Source: Bin5 sp965220715
Lineage (GTDB): Bacteria > Chloroflexota > Anaerolineae > Caldilineales > Caldilineaceae
Assembly: GCA_965220715.1 (NCBI GenBank)
Contig: OZ244843.1
Span: 4,402,001-4,466,000 of the forward strand
Direction of reading: 5' to 3'
Length of the DNA stretch: 64,000 bases
The position numbers and the translations under genes are program-made. The notes beneath the pieces are model-generated. The model ran no database searches. It was not told the DNA's origin and worked only from the letters and a program-made list of their open reading frames with translations. This document shows positions 9,857 through 18,642 of this stretch, in pieces; within the stretch, counting starts at the first letter, position 1, and the number at the start of each line of letters is the position of its first letter.

Positions 9857-10645
9857 CTATACACCCAACACAACCCGCTGCGCCTCACTGATGCGCGCAG
9901 TCGTTTCCGGTCGCAGGAGACCCCGCTGATCCGTCTGTGGGGGGAAGGCGCGCCGAACGAAATAGCAGTGGAGCGCGCGCCGGAGGCTGTCCGAATGGTT
10001 GACGGTTCCCCCGTGCCAGGTGAAAGCGTTGAAGACAAAGGCCGTGCCCGCTTTGCCCAGCACCAGCACCTCGTCCGGATGCGGCGCCTGCGGATCCTCC
10101 AAATCTTTGCGAGGATCCAGGCCTGACCTGTGTGAGCCGGGAACAAGCCGTGTAGCCCCGTTCTCAGGCGTAAAGTCGCTCAGCAGCCAGATCGAGTTGC
10201 AGGCGTAAAAACGCCGACTGCCGTCCTCAGGTGACGCTTCGAAGCCTGGCAGGCTCAGTGAGCCGTCGCAATGCAGCCCCTGCAGACCATGCCCGGGCAG
10301 GGAAGCGCGCGAGTTTAGAGAGGACAGTTTGAGGTCGCCGTCCAGCACATGGGACATGGCCGCCAACACCTTCGGGTTGGTCCAGATGAGATCGAAGATC
10401 GGGTCCTTGTTCACCAGGTTCGCAAGCCGGGCCGTGCCGGCCTCCTGATGCACCTCTTTGCCTGCTTCCTCGCCCTCTTCCTCTTCCAGTTCCTGCAGGC
10501 GCGTTCGGAGCGCTTGTACCTGCGCCGGCGTCAACATGCCCGGCAGGGGCAGGTAGCCGTCCTCATCGAGCGTTCTCTTTTCGGCAGCGGACAGCCTGTC
10601 ATCGCGCACGCCAAGAGATAGTAACGCAGCTTGAATGTCCATCAT
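9857..10645 (-). CDS. Phytanoyl-CoA dioxygenase (PhyH) family 2-oxoglutarate/Fe(II) oxygenase
   Basis: The 262-residue protein has the HxD...H iron triad: H125 and D127 in LHCDGS and H211 in FTWHGG. R223 lies where the 2-oxoglutarate-binding Arg is expected. It begins with a DEDGYLPLPGMLT segment typical of the family. A charged stretch (EEEEGEEAGKE) is inserted at about 53-64. The first or second Met (10645 or 10642) may be the start; the GAGAAGG ribosome site fits the second better. It lies 21 bp downstream of a Gfo/Idh/MocA gene, so they are probably one operon acting on a small hydroxylated substrate. The substrate is unknown. Confidence 0.85.
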   Translation of the reverse strand: MMDIQAALLSLGVRDDRLSAAEKRTLDEDGYLPLPGMLTPAQVQALRTRLQELEEEEGEEAGKEVHQEAGTARLANLVNKDPIFDLIWTNPKVLAAMSHVLDGDLKLSSLNSRASLPGHGLQGLHCDGSLSLPGFEASPEDGSRRFYACNSIWLLSDFTPENGATRLVPGSHRSGLDPRKDLEDPQAPHPDEVLVLGKAGTAFVFNAFTWHGGTVNHSDSLRRALHCYFVRRAFPPQTDQRGLLRPETTARISEAQRVVLGV

Positions 10646-10666
10646 CCCCTTCTCTCTTTCCCATGC

Positions 10667-11812
10667 CTATCCCAGCTGCCACGCGTCCGTGTCGACCAGT
10701 TCGAGCTGGCCGTTGTTGGCGGAGCGCACGCCGGCGTCAAGTATCGCCATCACTTCCAAATTGAAATCCAGCTCCAGAGTCTGGTGAAGCGGGTCGCCTG
10801 TTTGCAGCCGGTGGACAATCTCCTGGGCGATGTCCAAACGGTCCTCTGGCAGCGGCTCGCAGTCGTAGTACTCGGTGCGACCAGCGCCCCTCTCTACCCG
10901 TACTTTGGGGGCCTGATCGCCGGTCTCCTTGTCGACCACCAGAGTGCCTTCGGTGCCATAGACAATCGGGCCAGGTGACACGCCGTGATCCAGGGTCGTC
11001 CAGGATGCCTCGCAAAGAGCCATCGCCTGGGGGAAACGTACAATCATGGCGGCATTGTCTTCGGCATCGCCCCACTGGCTGTTCAGATTTGCCCGCATTG
11101 CCATTACGCCGGTTGCCGGCTCGCCCACCAGCCAGCGGGCCACCAGTGAACCGTAACAGCAGTAGTCGAGCATGACCCCTCCGCCGGCCGCGCTCTGATG
11201 CCACCAGGTCGCGCCCCGTTCAACGCCGGACAGCTTGCGCGGCAGAGCCTGGTTGTTCTCGTCGCCGCCGGGATGGGAGACGCCCGATCCCAGCGGGCCC
11301 AAGTGGCCCCCCCGAAATTTGACCGTCAGCACGCGGCCGATTGCGCCGCTGTCGATCAGCTGCTTGGCCTTATGGGAAGCCGGTTGCCACGTGGTAGGCC
11401 AGTTGACGATCAGTTCGATGCCGGCGGCCCGCGCAGTCCGGGCCATTTGCAGACCGTCCTGCAGAGAGGCAGCCATCGGTTTTTCGATTATGACATGCAC
11501 GCCATGCTGGGCGCAGGCCTCCACCACGGCTGGATGTTGCGCGTTTTCCGCGCAACAGATGACGATATCGATTTTCTCCTGCTCCAGCATCTCATGGTAG
11601 TCGTCATACGACTTTGGCACGCCCAAGTCGTCCAACGCATGGCGCAGATTCCAGGCACGGGTATAGTGGCCCGCGCGCAGTTCCGGGACCAGTGCCGGCG
11701 TATCCGCGCAGGCCACAAGCTCGGCCTGCGGATGGGCGGCGAAACGCTCGATCAGATGGTTGATGTGCATGTGCGCAAAGCCAATCACGCCAATGCGATA
11801 GATTTTCGACAT
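10667..11812 (-). CDS. Gfo/Idh/MocA family NAD(P)-dependent oxidoreductase
   Basis: The 381-residue protein has an N-terminal Rossmann fold (YRIGVIGFAHMHINHL) and the family catalytic EKP motif in HVIIEKPMAAS. A C-terminal alpha/beta domain follows, with WWHQSAAGGGVMLDYCCYG. A GGAGAG ribosome site stands 5 bases before the ATG. The family oxidises or reduces sugars, inositols and derivatives. The gene is followed by PhyH and preceded 36 bp upstream by a VapB-type gene. Confidence 0.88.
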   Translation of the reverse strand: MSKIYRIGVIGFAHMHINHLIERFAAHPQAELVACADTPALVPELRAGHYTRAWNLRHALDDLGVPKSYDDYHEMLEQEKIDIVICCAENAQHPAVVEACAQHGVHVIIEKPMAASLQDGLQMARTARAAGIELIVNWPTTWQPASHKAKQLIDSGAIGRVLTVKFRGGHLGPLGSGVSHPGGDENNQALPRKLSGVERGATWWHQSAAGGGVMLDYCCYGSLVARWLVGEPATGVMAMRANLNSQWGDAEDNAAMIVRFPQAMALCEASWTTLDHGVSPGPIVYGTEGTLVVDKETGDQAPKVRVERGAGRTEYYDCEPLPEDRLDIAQEIVHRLQTGDPLHQTLELDFNLEVMAILDAGVRSANNGQLELVDTDAWQLG

Positions 11813-11848
11813 ATGTGTCTCTCCAGAGAAAAGGACTCAGATTTTGCC

Positions 11849-12061
11849 TCAGCGCGCGTCGAGTGGGGCGCGTGCTTGACGCATGGTCTCCAAGTCGCCT
11901 TCCCAGTGCAGTTGTCCCCGCAGGCTGCGTACCTCCTCCTGCGATTTCAGACGTACAAGAAGGCGCAAGGCTTCTTCAATAACCGCTCGCTTCGTGGTCA
12001 GGCCCGAATAGCACATCGCTTCCTCTACCAGCTTGTCGTCAAGAACTACACTGGTGCGCAT
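11849..12061 (-). CDS. vapB: VapB-family antitoxin-like protein without a visible toxin
   Basis: The protein is about 70 residues: MRTSVVLDDKLVEEAM, then a helix ending in AVIEEALRLLVRLKSQ. This is the ribbon-helix-helix VapB (PF09957-like) pattern. ATG at 12061 is chosen because a GGAG lies 9 bases upstream; a GTG at 12070 overlaps that site. No PIN-domain VapC follows; the next gene is a Gfo/Idh/MocA oxidoreductase. It may be an orphan antitoxin or a DNA-binding regulator of its neighbours. A dyad upstream is listed separately. Confidence 0.75.
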   Translation of the reverse strand: MRTSVVLDDKLVEEAMCYSGLTTKRAVIEEALRLLVRLKSQEEVRSLRGQLHWEGDLETMRQARAPLDAR

Positions 12062-12077
12062 GAAACCCACTCCGTAT

Positions 12078-12103
12078 ACACACGAATATTTAGACCAGTG
12101 TGT
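12078..12103 (-). promoter_or_regulatory. Inverted repeat, possible VapB operator
   Basis: ACACAC (12078-12083) and GTGTGT (12098-12103) are separated by 14 AT-rich bases, directly upstream of the vapB-like ATG at 12061. VapB proteins commonly bind such dyads to autorepress. This is a position-based inference. Confidence 0.4.
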
Positions 12104-12236
12104 TTATTATCATACATCTGATGCTTTCTCTTTAGACTATTGACAAGCCAAAGAAACTGCGTCAGTGTCTCACCATAGTGGACTGCGGCGCCCCAAGGGG
12201 CTTAACGCGGTTCAGGAGACTGCGCCGGCCACACAG

Positions 12237-13352
12237 TTAAAACGTCGTCCGCAACTTCTGTGCCACCCCCGACTGCGCTGATCGGTAGGCGCCGTCGAAT
12301 ATCTCGATGACGTGGCGGGCATGCTCCGCGGTCGAGGTGGTGGGGATGTCCTCACGTATCCAGTCCACCAACTGCATCACATCTTCGTAGACGTGCGCTT
12401 CCTCCAATCCGCGGTGGGCGCCCAATACGTGCGGCAGCGTAGCGTTGGTGTCGATCTCTTCGTCCAGCTCGCGGCCCGGATAGTCGAACGGTTCGCCGTT
12501 AAGCATTCCGCCGTTGATGACACCTTCGGTGCCGAATATCAGTGGACGGCCCATATTGGGGAGGCGGCCTGCCGCGACACCGTACACGAAAGCGAACATG
12601 TTGTCACCAAAGTCAAGCACCATCAGCGTATTGTCGTCCATATCGGTCGGCAACATCTGGCCGTAGAACTCCCGCTCCTTCACGCGCACGCCCGAAAACG
12701 CGGTGACGCCTCTGGCCGGACCGAGAATGCCCGTCATGGCGTGGAGGCCGTAGACCGTCATGTCGTAGAGCGGGCCGCCGCCGGGCTTGCGGAAGTACCA
12801 GGCGGGGTTGACGTTGGTGAGCGGATCGTCGCCGCCGCGCACGCGTTCATTCTCATGGTAGCGGCCAAAAGACGCACCGGTGACCGCCCACGTCAGCGTC
12901 CCAAGCACACCCTCGTCGACCAACTCTTTGATTCGCCGGTGACGGGGACGCAGCATCTCGCCGGGACAGGAGACCAGCTTGACGCCTTTGGCCGCGGCCG
13001 CGGCGATCAGTTGATCGGCTTCGTCGACAGTTGTCGTCATCGACTTGTTTATATGAATGTGGAGGCCGGCATCCACGCACTGCATCCCCTGTTCGAAGTG
13101 CAGGCCGATAGGTGTGGCGATAGAGACCGCGTCTACAGTGCCTGATTCCAATAACTCCTCCGCGCTGGCGTAGAAATGGGGTACGCCGAACCTGGCTGCG
13201 GCGGCGGCGGCCCTCTCGACGACCGGGTCGCACACTGCAGTGACGTTGACCCGGTCCTGCACGTCATCCATGGTCAGGTGGGGCAACAGCCCGCGAATCG
13301 AGATGCTGCCGGTTCCGATAATTCCCAAACGTACTGTGTCGGTCATTGTCAT
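12237..13352 (-). CDS. Gfo/Idh/MocA family oxidoreductase with variant catalytic motif
   Basis: The 371-residue protein has an N-terminal Rossmann fold (VRLGIIGTGSISIRGLLPHL) and a C-terminal family domain (NPAWYFRKPGGGPLYDMTVY). The usual EKP motif is replaced by INKSMTT, keeping the lysine but losing Glu and Pro. The substrate is unknown. It is transcribed in the same direction as the epimerase and TIM-barrel genes upstream, suggesting a shared sugar or polyol pathway. The gap to the epimerase gene is 65 bp. Confidence 0.87.
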   Translation of the reverse strand: MTMTDTVRLGIIGTGSISIRGLLPHLTMDDVQDRVNVTAVCDPVVERAAAAAARFGVPHFYASAEELLESGTVDAVSIATPIGLHFEQGMQCVDAGLHIHINKSMTTTVDEADQLIAAAAAKGVKLVSCPGEMLRPRHRRIKELVDEGVLGTLTWAVTGASFGRYHENERVRGGDDPLTNVNPAWYFRKPGGGPLYDMTVYGLHAMTGILGPARGVTAFSGVRVKEREFYGQMLPTDMDDNTLMVLDFGDNMFAFVYGVAAGRLPNMGRPLIFGTEGVINGGMLNGEPFDYPGRELDEEIDTNATLPHVLGAHRGLEEAHVYEDVMQLVDWIREDIPTTSTAEHARHVIEIFDGAYRSAQSGVAQKLRTTF

Positions 13353-13417
13353 GTTCTCGTCAATGTGTGAATGGTCAGAATGGTGCCGGACAGTGCTGCA
13401 GAGTCGTCAGAAAGCGG

Positions 13418-14305
13418 TTACGGCTGTCGCCATGCCGTGCAATGCCGCCAACCTACTGCCCGCTTGAGTTTGTCACAGCTAAAAAATGACTGATGGCCCT
13501 CCAGCTCCGCAGCCAGGGGCGCCAGGGGTGGGTTGAAGCGCTCCACCAGTTCCTTTGTCGGTTCGAGAGCGGTCGTATCGTCGGCATTCAGGAAGTAAAC
13601 GTCATGGACGGGCAGGTCCGGCGCGGCCTCCATCAGCAGGCGATGCGCGCTTGCGACATCCTCGCTGCCCACCCAGCAGTAGAGCCACGGGCTCCAGGAG
13701 CTGTTCGGTCTGGCTTCAGCGGCCATCTGTTGACGGCGCTGCGGCGGACAAACGCCGGCGATGCGGGTTACGTAGGTGCGAATGCCGTAGGCCCGGCTGA
13801 AAGACGCCAGCAGATCCTCTCCCGCCCGCTTCGAGAAGCTGTAGGAGTCTTCGGGATAGGTGGGATGCGTCTCGTTGATAGGAAGAAAATCGATCGGAAA
13901 GGGACTGTCACTGATTCGGAAACCGTGCCCCAGCGCACAGTTGCTGCCGGCCATTACCACCGTCTTCACTCCGGCTTCCACCGCCGCCTGCATCAGGTAG
14001 TAGGTGCCCAGCATGTTGCTCGTGAACGTAGCGTCGAATGGCAGGTTCTCCTCCTCAACCCGCTCCCGCATGGCCGGATGATCGGTCGGCCACGGCTGCG
14101 CGCCGATATGCTGGATGGCATCTACGCCGGCAACTGCCCGCCGGCAGTCCTCCCACACGCTCAGATCGCCCTCTATCCAGGGGAATCGCGCAAACTCGGA
14201 CGCGGGACGGCTGCGAGACATCAGCGCCAACTCATATTCCTCCGCAAGTTGGCGGATAACGTACGCGCCCAACTTGCCGCTGGCGCCGGTGATCAGTACT
14301 CTCAT
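13418..14305 (-). CDS. NAD-dependent epimerase/dehydratase (extended SDR)
   Basis: ATG at 14305 gives MRVLITGASGKLGAYVIRQL, the GxxGxxG dinucleotide-binding motif at the very start. The active-site YxxxK is YSFSK. The 295-residue length fits extended short-chain dehydrogenases that act on nucleotide sugars or sugar lactones. A purine-rich GAAAGAAAAAAA precedes the ATG. The sequence ends with CDKLKRAVGW, a usual terminal signature of the family. Confidence 0.85.
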   Translation of the reverse strand: MRVLITGASGKLGAYVIRQLAEEYELALMSRSRPASEFARFPWIEGDLSVWEDCRRAVAGVDAIQHIGAQPWPTDHPAMRERVEEENLPFDATFTSNMLGTYYLMQAAVEAGVKTVVMAGSNCALGHGFRISDSPFPIDFLPINETHPTYPEDSYSFSKRAGEDLLASFSRAYGIRTYVTRIAGVCPPQRRQQMAAEARPNSSWSPWLYCWVGSEDVASAHRLLMEAAPDLPVHDVYFLNADDTTALEPTKELVERFNPPLAPLAAELEGHQSFFSCDKLKRAVGWRHCTAWRQP

Positions 14306-14622
14306 TTTTTTTCTTTCACTTCCTGTTCCGGATGAGGGGATTGTATCATGGCTCCAGAAGGGCCACAAAGCGGTTACTCACTCAGGTACTTCTCACATCT
14401 CCAGGGTAGTGACAGGACAGGGGCATGGTAAATTCCCTGACCATTTGGGGTCGCTTTTGCGACTGTTCAAACTGCAGGTGTGGAAAGTCGCGGAAGGGCA
14501 GTGGGGTATGTGGTTGTACAGTCGCATTCGCACGAGATTAGAGTGAAAAGAGCCGGGAAGAAGGGGGCCGGAGGCCAGACACTGAAATGAACGCTGACCA
14601 CCGGCGCAATGTGTCCATCTTC
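14306..14622. other. Intergenic region
   Basis: 317 bases between two minus-strand genes. I see no gene, strong promoter or strong hairpin here. Confidence 0.6.
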
Positions 14623-15396
14623 TCAGGACAAACCCATATTCACCATATTTCGGTAGCTAATCGCCAAGCTGTCAAATGGGTCGCCAGGGCAAATGTCCTG
14701 CTCCACTGCATACCATTCGACATTCGCTTCACGGCAGGCGTCGAGGATGGCCGGCCAGTTCAGATTTCCTTCTCCTACTTCCTTCATCACATGATCCCGC
14801 CAGCCAGACATCGCCATGTCTTTGAAATGGATGACCGGCATCCGGTCCTTTAGCCGCAAGATCCAGTCGCACACATCGCCGCCCCCAAACTGGATCCAGT
14901 ACGTGTCCAACTCCGCCTGCACATAGCGGGGGTCGGTTTCGTCAAACAGAATCTCCAGCCCGCACTTGTCGCCGTAGCGCATGAATTCAAAGCTATGGTT
15001 GTGGTAGCTGAATGTCAGCCCGGCCTCGTGCAAAGTGCGCCCAACCTCTGTCGCCTCTTTGATGAACTGATACAACCCCTCCTCACCGGCCTCGATGAAA
15101 TGGCGCGGCATACTGCCCACCGCCACGTGCTTGCACTGCCAGAGGTGATGCTCTTCAATCACCGCGGCGATATCCTCTTGCAGGCGCGGCCAGGCGATGT
15201 GTGTGTTTACTATCGTAATACCGTGGTCGTCGCAAATCTTCTTGACGTCCGCCGCAGGGATCGGACCAATTGACGATACTTGTGCCGCCGTGTAACCGAT
15301 TGCGTCGATCTTGGCAACTGAGTCGGAAAATCCTTCTACGGTTTTTGTAAAGTCCCGCACGGTATACATCTGCGCGGCAATCACGTTTTGGCTCAT
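14623..15396 (-). CDS. Xylose-isomerase-like TIM-barrel sugar isomerase/epimerase
   Basis: The 257-residue protein has the AP-endonuclease-2/xylose-isomerase-like barrel pattern: TFSYHNHSFEF, QAELDTYWIQFGGG, MPVIHFKDMAMSG and WYAVEQDICPG. These supply the usual metal-ligand Glu/Asp/His set. Family members include IolE, IolI and tagatose or allulose epimerases. The nearby oxidoreductases and epimerase make an inositol or rare-sugar step plausible, but the substrate is not determined. Confidence 0.85.
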   Translation of the reverse strand: MSQNVIAAQMYTVRDFTKTVEGFSDSVAKIDAIGYTAAQVSSIGPIPAADVKKICDDHGITIVNTHIAWPRLQEDIAAVIEEHHLWQCKHVAVGSMPRHFIEAGEEGLYQFIKEATEVGRTLHEAGLTFSYHNHSFEFMRYGDKCGLEILFDETDPRYVQAELDTYWIQFGGGDVCDWILRLKDRMPVIHFKDMAMSGWRDHVMKEVGEGNLNWPAILDACREANVEWYAVEQDICPGDPFDSLAISYRNMVNMGLS

Positions 15397-15513
15397 TTGT
15401 GTTCTCCTGAAATGGGAGTATTACTTGGCATTTGTCCTGTTCCAAGGTTCAAGTAAACAATGGATTGCCGTACATGCGCAAGTTGGGGGGACAGTGTGGC
15501 CACGGGGCTTTGT

Positions 15514-15542
15514 CTGACGCGCAAGCGGCTCTGTGGTACAAT
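15514..15542 (+). promoter_or_regulatory. Candidate promoter for the seven-gene cluster
   Basis: CTGACG (15514-15519) and TACAAT (15537-15542) are separated by 17 bases, about 64 bp before the first ATG of the cluster at 15606. Confidence 0.45.
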
Positions 15543-15605
15543 TCTGCGCATATTTCTATGTGGCGGCGCGCCCTTTCTGGAGTTCAGGAGGAATCGGTAA
15601 ATTCA

Positions 15606-15887
15606 ATGTACGACGAGACAGTTGACGAAACACTCTCCGCAATTCGTCAACGGCGGATGGTCCTGCCTGCGATACTCTTTCTGGTTGGGCACCGTCCGCT
15701 GGCATTCGCTTTCGGGCAGATGCTCCTTATTCTACAGCCGCTGGCCGGGCTTCTGGGCGCAGACGGGATCGGCGCCTGGGGAAGACTACTTTCCCAACCG
15801 GGCGGTCCTTCCGCACTGACAGAACGGCTGGAGGACCTGTTGCAAGAGGACTCTGATGCAACGCATGAGCAGGAAACCGAATTGTGA
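15606..15887 (+). CDS. Small unrecognised protein, first gene of the unknown cluster
   Basis: The 93-residue protein starts MYDETVDETLSAIRQRRM. A hydrophobic central stretch (LPAILFLVGHRPLAFAFGQM, then LLILQPLAGLLGADG) may form one or two membrane helices. The C-terminus is acidic. A strong AGGAGG lies at 15586-15591, 14 bases before the ATG, which is rather far. Its stop overlaps the GTG of the next gene. I do not recognise a family. Size and coupling suggest a small membrane subunit of the complex encoded downstream. Confidence 0.65.
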   Translation: MYDETVDETLSAIRQRRMVLPAILFLVGHRPLAFAFGQMLLILQPLAGLLGADGIGAWGRLLSQPGGPSALTERLEDLLQEDSDATHEQETEL

Positions 15888-16513
15888 ACTATTACCCGGA
15901 CCCGGAACAGTTGGCCTCGGCTTGGCGGCAGCTGGCAGACACCGCCAACGAGAACGGGGAAACACCTCTGTTTCCGCTTGGCATTGACTCGCTATACCGG
16001 AACAGCTGGCTGAACCTGCTCGCACTGGACCGCATCGCCCGCCAAAACCTGGGGCCGCAGCACCCGACAATAGTTGCAGGGGGCGAGGGTTGGCTCTGGC
16101 TGTTTGCGATGCATGTCTGGCGGCCCAGTGGGGGTGGCTATGGACACAAAGTTGCAGCTGACTCCCGCCCGAAAGTAACGGGGAGACCGGAAGGCCAATC
16201 GGAAAATTTCGACGATACCGGGCGCACTATCCTTTTTGCGGGAGCAGACAGCGCTCTCTACACCGCCACGCTGAACCTCGCAGCACAGCGGCGTGATCGC
16301 AACGCACTGCCGCCGGGCCTTGATTGGTCCACATCCTTGTCTGCGTCACCCGGCGTAGAAGGCGCGGACTTCGAACTGTTGCCGGCCCTTGTCACAGGGG
16401 ACGTCATGCCCGAACCCGCGGCGCCCGGGGAGAACATCTGGTTGCACAAGGGAGAGCGCTGGGCAAGCGGGCTGCTGGCGCTCGCGCTTCTGATCGCCGC
16501 ATTCTTCGGATAA
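15884..16513 (+). CDS. Unrecognised protein with a C-terminal membrane anchor
   Basis: The 209-residue protein begins at a GTG whose last two bases overlap the upstream TGA (gtga), implying translational coupling. The N-terminal 90 residues are soluble and Trp-rich (GGEGWLWLFAMHVWRPSG). The last 14 residues (GLLALALLIAAFFG) form a hydrophobic tail typical of a tail anchor. I recognise no family and see no catalytic motif. Confidence 0.7.
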   Translation: MNYYPDPEQLASAWRQLADTANENGETPLFPLGIDSLYRNSWLNLLALDRIARQNLGPQHPTIVAGGEGWLWLFAMHVWRPSGGGYGHKVAADSRPKVTGRPEGQSENFDDTGRTILFAGADSALYTATLNLAAQRRDRNALPPGLDWSTSLSASPGVEGADFELLPALVTGDVMPEPAAPGENIWLHKGERWASGLLALALLIAAFFG

Positions 16514-16519
16514 CTGAAA

Positions 16520-17149
16520 GTGTTTTCTTCCCGTCCGGGCTGGTCAAATCGAATCGGCCTTCTGGTTGCCCTTGCAAGCGCCTTGTTGGTCATATCCACC
16601 CGCTTCGGGTTGGCGATCGTGCCGCCTGCCGCTGCAACCACGCTCTATGGTTGGGCGCTGCTGCTTGGCGCCTTCGCGCTGCTCCTGGGCATTGCCAACG
16701 CACTCTGGTATCACCTTGTCAGAGTTCAACGCGGGCAGAGAGAGTGGCTTCTCAGTCTGCTGCTCTTAGTCGTCTTCGCCCTCGTTTTTGGGGCCGGAAT
16801 CTCATCGCCTGAAGGATCGATAGGCCCGCTCATAGAGTGGGTCTTTGACGCTGTGTTGGCGCCGGGGCAGGCAACACTCTACGCGCTGACCGGTTTCTTT
16901 CTGCTGAGCGCGGCCTACCTCTATCTTCGCATCGATCGGCCCGGCGGTCTGTGGATTCTGACCGGCGCCCTGCTGATGCTCCTGGTGCAGACGCCCTTTT
17001 TCTATCAGATCATGCCGAAGACGCTGATCGATCTGGTCGACTGGCTGCTTTCCTGGCCTGTGATGGCCGCGATGCGCGGCGTTCTGCTGGGCGGCTCGCT
17101 GGCCGTTTTGTTCATCAGCCTCCGTCTGATCGTGAACAGCGTGAAATAA
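16520..17149 (+). CDS. Unrecognised six-helix membrane protein
   Basis: The 209-residue protein starts at GTG 16520, 6 bases after the previous stop. About six hydrophobic helices are visible, near residues 12-32, 40-65, 74-92, 118-138, 145-165 and 183-205. No family motif was recognised. It is followed 86 bp later by the zinc-ribbon gene. Confidence 0.7.
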   Translation: MFSSRPGWSNRIGLLVALASALLVISTRFGLAIVPPAAATTLYGWALLLGAFALLLGIANALWYHLVRVQRGQREWLLSLLLLVVFALVFGAGISSPEGSIGPLIEWVFDAVLAPGQATLYALTGFFLLSAAYLYLRIDRPGGLWILTGALLMLLVQTPFFYQIMPKTLIDLVDWLLSWPVMAAMRGVLLGGSLAVLFISLRLIVNSVK

Positions 17150-17235
17150 GTTCCACCAGACGAAATTGGCCGCGTACACTTTTGGTTACCTTCGACTTTC
17201 GCTCGTAGCATACTGACTTGGAGATCGCTGCGCCA

Positions 17236-18642
17236 ATGGCGAAGTCCGACTGTCCACACTGCGGATACAGCAACCCGATTGATGCCCAATTTTGTGTCCA
17301 CTGCGGCACAAACCTGGCGCGCACGCAGTTGCCGCCCGCGCCCGCCGGCGAGACATCTGATGAGCCAGGCGCAATCGCCGCAGACCAGGAGGAAGATCCT
17401 CCCCCGGCGTCCGCGGAAGACGCAGGGGAATTCGCCGCCGCCCAGACCTCCGACCCGACCTACTCTCGCACGTGGCCTCATTCAGCCGGCGAAGAAGAAG
17501 ATGCCGCCCAGGTTTCAGGCCAGGAGGAGTCGCAGCCCGCTGCGGCACAGCCGGATCCTCTCATAGCCGACCTTGGGGGCCTGCTCGAACCCGCCGATCC
17601 ACTGGCATATACGAACACTGGCGCCGGCGCATTCGATCCCTCGCGCAGCCCCTCACATTCGGTGTCCAGTGAACTGACGGTAAACGAAGAAGAGCGCCGA
17701 CAGCTGCGCCAGCTGTTTTCCGAGGACCTGCCATTGGCGGTCGGCGCGAACCCGGACCTGGCCCCAGGCACAGCTGAGCCGGCAGCAGGCGGGAGCGGCC
17801 TGCCGCGGCGGCCCTGGCTCGAATTGATCCTGCTGCTCGGCTTGTCCGGCGCGCTATTGTGGGGAGCGAAGACGCCCACTGGCGGGACTGGACCACACCC
17901 CTTCCCCGGACTGGAACAAGCGCATCTGCAGATCGAAACATTGCGGCCAAACAGCCTCGTCCTTGTGAACTGGGCATACGACCCGGCGACCGCCGGCGAA
18001 ATGGACCTTGTGGCGCAGCCGGTGATAGAGCATCTACTCCACAAGCAAGCGAGGCTGATCGTTGTCAGCCAGCTGCCGGGCGGGCCCGCGATGGCGCGTC
18101 GCGTGATCGCCAGGGCCGAGGAATCTGTAAGGCGGCCAGCCCGCGCCCAGGTTTCAGCCACCCAGATCATCGAGGGAGGCTTTCTCCCCGGAGGCGCCGC
18201 CTCACTACCTCTTCTCGGCGTTGACCCGGTCCAGACCCTGCCGGTCGACCCGCATTGGGTTGACCTCAGAGAACGATTCAGCATCGCGGGCCTTGCCGAC
18301 ACTGGGCCAGCGCTAACCCTGGTGATCGCCGCCCGCGCCGAGGATGTGCGGCGCTGGCTGGAGCAGGTGCAACCTATCAACAACGGTACAGTTATCGCGG
18401 TAACCAGCGCAGTTGTCGACCCGGCCCTGCGCCCCTTTTTGCACAGCGGGCAACTGGCCGGGCTCGTGAGCGGCTGGGACGGTGGCAACGCGTATCTTCG
18501 CCGGTTGGAGCGCACCCGCAGCGTCGCGGAGCAGGCTCGCTCATCAAGACTGGCCAACGGCCAGAACTGGGGAATAGGCATACTGTTTGTCGTCATCATG
18601 CTCGGAAATCTGGCCGGACTGACTGAACGGAGGTTGCTGTGA
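17236..18642 (+). CDS. Zinc-ribbon membrane protein of unknown function
   Basis: The protein has about 468 residues. The N-terminus is a zinc ribbon, CPHCGYSNPIDAQFCVHCG (CxxC-x11-CxxC). A long acidic Ala/Pro/Glu-rich, probably disordered linker follows to about residue 190, then a membrane helix (LELILLLGLSGALLWGA). The large domain after it has alternating strands (NSLVLVNWAYDPATAGEMDL, ARLIVVSQLPGG, ALTLVIAARAEDVRRW). A C-terminal helix ends the protein (GILFVVIMLGNLAGL). ATG 17236 is chosen over an upstream TTG because it directly precedes the zinc ribbon. The fold of the large domain is not recognised. Confidence 0.75.
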   Translation: MAKSDCPHCGYSNPIDAQFCVHCGTNLARTQLPPAPAGETSDEPGAIAADQEEDPPPASAEDAGEFAAAQTSDPTYSRTWPHSAGEEEDAAQVSGQEESQPAAAQPDPLIADLGGLLEPADPLAYTNTGAGAFDPSRSPSHSVSSELTVNEEERRQLRQLFSEDLPLAVGANPDLAPGTAEPAAGGSGLPRRPWLELILLLGLSGALLWGAKTPTGGTGPHPFPGLEQAHLQIETLRPNSLVLVNWAYDPATAGEMDLVAQPVIEHLLHKQARLIVVSQLPGGPAMARRVIARAEESVRRPARAQVSATQIIEGGFLPGGAASLPLLGVDPVQTLPVDPHWVDLRERFSIAGLADTGPALTLVIAARAEDVRRWLEQVQPINNGTVIAVTSAVVDPALRPFLHSGQLAGLVSGWDGGNAYLRRLERTRSVAEQARSSRLANGQNWGIGILFVVIMLGNLAGLTERRLL

